From NCBI GenBank assembly GCA_902783745.1, contig CACZRY010000032.1, positions 1 through 17,988 of the forward strand: 17,988 nucleotides of DNA. The letters are read 5' to 3'. Within the stretch, counting starts at the first letter, position 1. Every line of letters starts with the position of its first letter. Position numbers and translations under genes: made by a program. Origin of the DNA: an uncultured Erysipelotrichaceae bacterium. Its GTDB lineage: Bacteria > Bacillota_I > Bacilli_A > Acholeplasmatales > Anaeroplasmataceae. Under the pieces are notes generated by a model. That model saw nothing but the letters and a program-made list of their open reading frames with translations, ran no database searches and was not told the DNA's origin. Shown here piece after piece: positions 15,779 through 17,988 of the stretch.

Positions 15779-17988
15779 TTACTTTACTAATAATTTAGCA
15801 TATGTAGGTAATAACTTACCGTTTGAATATGAACCAACATATGAATATACGTAATTTGTGATACGTGCGCCAAATGCTTGTGAATAAACATCAGCATATG
15901 AATAATTCTTATTATTTGCATCAACACCAATTACAACAGTTGATGAATCAGAAATTGTTGAAGAATCAGCAACAACAATTGAAACCCAACCTTGTGCAGC
16001 TGTATTGCACTTATCAGCAGACCAGAATGCTGTTGTTGCAGCATAAGATTCTGTTTCACTTGGTGAAGTATAAACACCATTTGGAACTGAGTTACCCCAA
16101 GCATTTTCATTCTTAACGTTAGCTAATTCAACTGCACCAGAAGCAATTGCACTTTCAATGTTTACAGAACCAATCTTACCATACTTATTAGTTGCTAAGT
16201 AGTTGATAGTCTTAGAACGAACATAACCAACACCATGAGTTGATCCTAAATATCCTCTTAAGAATGACCAGAAGTCTGTAGCAGATTCAGAAATCATCTT
16301 CTTAGTTTTAGCATTGAATTGAGGTGTAGTTTCACCAGCATATGATGTGAATTCATCAGCCCAATAAGCACTAGTTGCAAAGTCGTTAGCTCTCTTACCT
16401 TCTGCACTGAATAAGAAATCCATTAACATAGCAGCTCTTTCCTTATTATCTGAGTTAGAAGGGATACACCAAGAGTTACTCTTTAATGCTCTATTAGATT
16501 CTGCATATCTCTTTAATGTCTTATTTGTATGATCAGCTAAGTCTTGTTCATTATCAGCTTTTTTATCTTGCCAATAAGATAATGGTGTAACTACTGGCAT
16601 TAAACCTGTATAAGAAGTATCTGTGAAGTTACCAACACGTGTAGCATCAGATGTACCAACACCATCTTCATCCTTACTGTTCATTGCTGTAGTAGATGCA
16701 GAGAAATCATATAACATGAATCCATATCCACCATTATCAGAAGTCTTACCGAAATACTTATTTAAGTAACCAGTCTTACCTAATGAACCTTTGATGTAGA
16801 AATTTTCAAGAACTAAACCTTCATCATAGATTTGAGATAATAAATTTAAGCCATCATATGTACCTTTAGTTGAACCTGCATCTGATAACTTACCTTCAGC
16901 ATCAAAGTATAACATTGAATCTTCACCATCTAAGCCTTGGACACCCCAAATGCTCATGAAGTCAGCCATATTTTCGACACGTCCGTTATCTTGTCCACGT
17001 GGACATAAAATTTCAATTTCTGCATCTGGATCACCAGTAATCTTACCAGGGTTAGCCTTGATAACACGCATTAAAGCGATTAATTCATCTGCATTATATG
17101 CAGCTGATTCAGAAACATATACATCTGATGGATTTGTATAAATTCCCTTTGTAAAGCCATCAGCAAATACATCTTTAATATAAGCAGCTAATTGTTCAGC
17201 TAATTCCTTACCTGTGCAGCCCTTTGCTAATAAAGCGTTTTGAGCCTTAATGATATTTTCATGCTTATTTAAAGTAATTTGTTGTAATTTACCATTTACT
17301 GATACATTAACAGTAAAGTTTTCATCTTCAGGTAAATTGTAGTTAGCATCCATGAATGGTTGATATTTAGCAGCTTGAAGTGTATTTGTTGCTGCACCAG
17401 AACCGTTTGTAGTTGTATCAAAATCATTGAAGCTTTCTGCATCAAGAACAGTCTTTGTCATTGCAGTATCCATAATAAGCATTCTTTCGATTGCGTTATA
17501 ACCATCGAAATATGGAGTATAATAAATAGCTTCATCTTCAGTACCATAGTTAACTGCAATCATCTGACGAATATAATCATTATTCTTTAAGAAGTCTTCA
17601 AAATAAGGCATCTTACCAGCCTTAATGTATGGCATTAAGTTAGTAGCTTCACCATCATTAAACATCTTCTTCATGTTAGATGTTGTATTATAGAATAAGT
17701 CCATTTCCTGAGTATTATCAGATAAGCTCTTAAAGTTATTGTTTTTAGCAGTTGTATAAGTACCGTCATCCTTAGCATCAGAATAGTTAGCAGCATCACG
17801 AATAGTTGTCTTTAATTGAGATTGATAGTATTTCCATGTAGGTAATAAAGCACCTTGGTTAAGTAATTCTCCACCAGCTTTATCGTCCCAATTTGTTTGT
17901 CTTAAAGTAATACCTTGTGAAGCTTGGTAATTTAAGCAAATATCAAGACCCTTTGTATCAGCATCGAAAGATGAAGTTACAATTGATG
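15779..17988 (-). CDS. Large extracellular solute-binding protein of a carbohydrate ABC transporter, N-terminus outside window
   Basis: Captures the sugar outside the cell and delivers it to the transporter. At least 735 codons are open to the right edge without a stop, so the true start and the expected lipoprotein signal lie beyond it; the ATG at 17704 is internal. The visible start has LRQTNWDDKAGGELL and LLPTWKYYQSQL, followed by LFYNTTSNMKKMF and ATNLMPYIKAGKMPYF, typical of the very large binding proteins of Gram-positive bacteria. The stretch SNSWCIPSNSDNKERAAMLMDFLFSAEGK is split between the lobe-closing region and the family-1 C-terminal pattern (shown here only by its key words IPSNS and AAMLMDFLFS). 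Ligand is unknown from sequence; the polygalacturonase in the same operon suggests oligogalacturonides. Confidence 0.85.
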   Translation of the reverse strand, partial: SIVTSSFDADTKGLDICLNYQASQGITLRQTNWDDKAGGELLNQGALLPTWKYYQSQLKTTIRDAANYSDAKDDGTYTTAKNNNFKSLSDNTQEMDLFYNTTSNMKKMFNDGEATNLMPYIKAGKMPYFEDFLKNNDYIRQMIAVNYGTEDEAIYYTPYFDGYNAIERMLIMDTAMTKTVLDAESFNDFDTTTNGSGAATNTLQAAKYQPFMDANYNLPEDENFTVNVSVNGKLQQITLNKHENIIKAQNALLAKGCTGKELAEQLAAYIKDVFADGFTKGIYTNPSDVYVSESAAYNADELIALMRVIKANPGKITGDPDAEIEILCPRGQDNGRVENMADFMSIWGVQGLDGEDSMLYFDAEGKLSDAGSTKGTYDGLNLLSQIYDEGLVLENFYIKGSLGKTGYLNKYFGKTSDNGGYGFMLYDFSASTTAMNSKDEDGVGTSDATRVGNFTDTSYTGLMPVVTPLSYWQDKKADNEQDLADHTNKTLKRYAESNRALKSNSWCIPSNSDNKERAAMLMDFLFSAEGKRANDFATSAYWADEFTSYAGETTPQFNAKTKKMISESATDFWSFLRGYLGSTHGVGYVRSKTINYLATNKYGKIGSVNIESAIASGAVELANVKNENAWGNSVPNGVYTSPSETESYAATTAFWSADKCNTAAQGWVSIVVADSSTISDSSTVVIGVDANNKNYSYADVYSQAFGARITNYVYSYVGSYSNGKLLPTYAKLLVK

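Noticed and set aside
15865..16116. Plus-strand open frame rich in Q, L and H opposite the binding-protein gene
   Set aside because: Low-complexity mirror of the alanine/threonine-rich codons of the real gene, with no ribosome binding site; the same holds for plus-strand frames at 6771-7037, 8499-8723, 8921-9235, 16950-17141 and 17360-17590.
15779..17704. Solute-binding protein starting at the ATG at 17704
   Set aside because: The frame stays open to the window edge and the upstream residues look like conserved binding-protein sequence, so 17704 is an internal Met.

Overview
The window comes from an AT-rich, low-GC Gram-positive bacterium, probably a member of the Bacilli close to the Acholeplasma/Erysipelotrichia/uncultured Mollicutes-like gut lineages. 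This placement is an inference from base composition, strong AGGAGG ribosome binding sites, gene order and protein similarity. The standard code is used: TGA ends the atpI-like gene and tryptophan is read from TGG. I see no tRNA, rRNA or CRISPR array. Nearly everything is transcribed leftwards on the minus strand; the only plus-strand gene is the YigZ/IMPACT-family gene.

Left end (1-2142): a broken IS200/IS605 transposase gene (tnpA) runs off the left edge, with its own extended -10 promoter and a small hairpin upstream. Next come cca (tRNA CCA-adding enzyme) and, divergently, the yigZ/yvyE-type gene.

Centre (2101-10102): one long operon, rpiB - atpZ - atpI-like - atpB - atpE - atpF - atpH - atpA - atpG - atpD - atpC - DUF1146 gene. 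It starts at an extended -10 promoter in front of rpiB. It ends at a strong intrinsic terminator that lies inside the last codons of the convergent yigZ-type gene. All eight structural subunits of the F-type ATP synthase are present. The c subunit carries a second membrane glutamate exactly 33 residues before the ion-binding glutamate, in the pattern known from sodium-driven two-carboxylate rotors, so sodium coupling is predicted.

Right part (10151-17988): a carbohydrate import and digestion operon. In transcription order it holds a very large extracellular solute-binding protein (its start lies beyond the right edge), a strong intercistronic hairpin, two four-helix membrane proteins of unknown family, an MsmX/MalK-type ABC ATPase, two more four-helix membrane proteins, and a GH28 polygalacturonase without a signal peptide, followed by an intrinsic terminator. 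The likely logic is capture of pectin-derived oligogalacturonides outside the cell, ATP-driven import, and hydrolysis in the cytoplasm. No recognisable MalF/MalG-type permease is visible. The four unknown membrane proteins are the best candidates in this window for an undescribed part of a transport system; the classical permeases may lie beyond the right edge.
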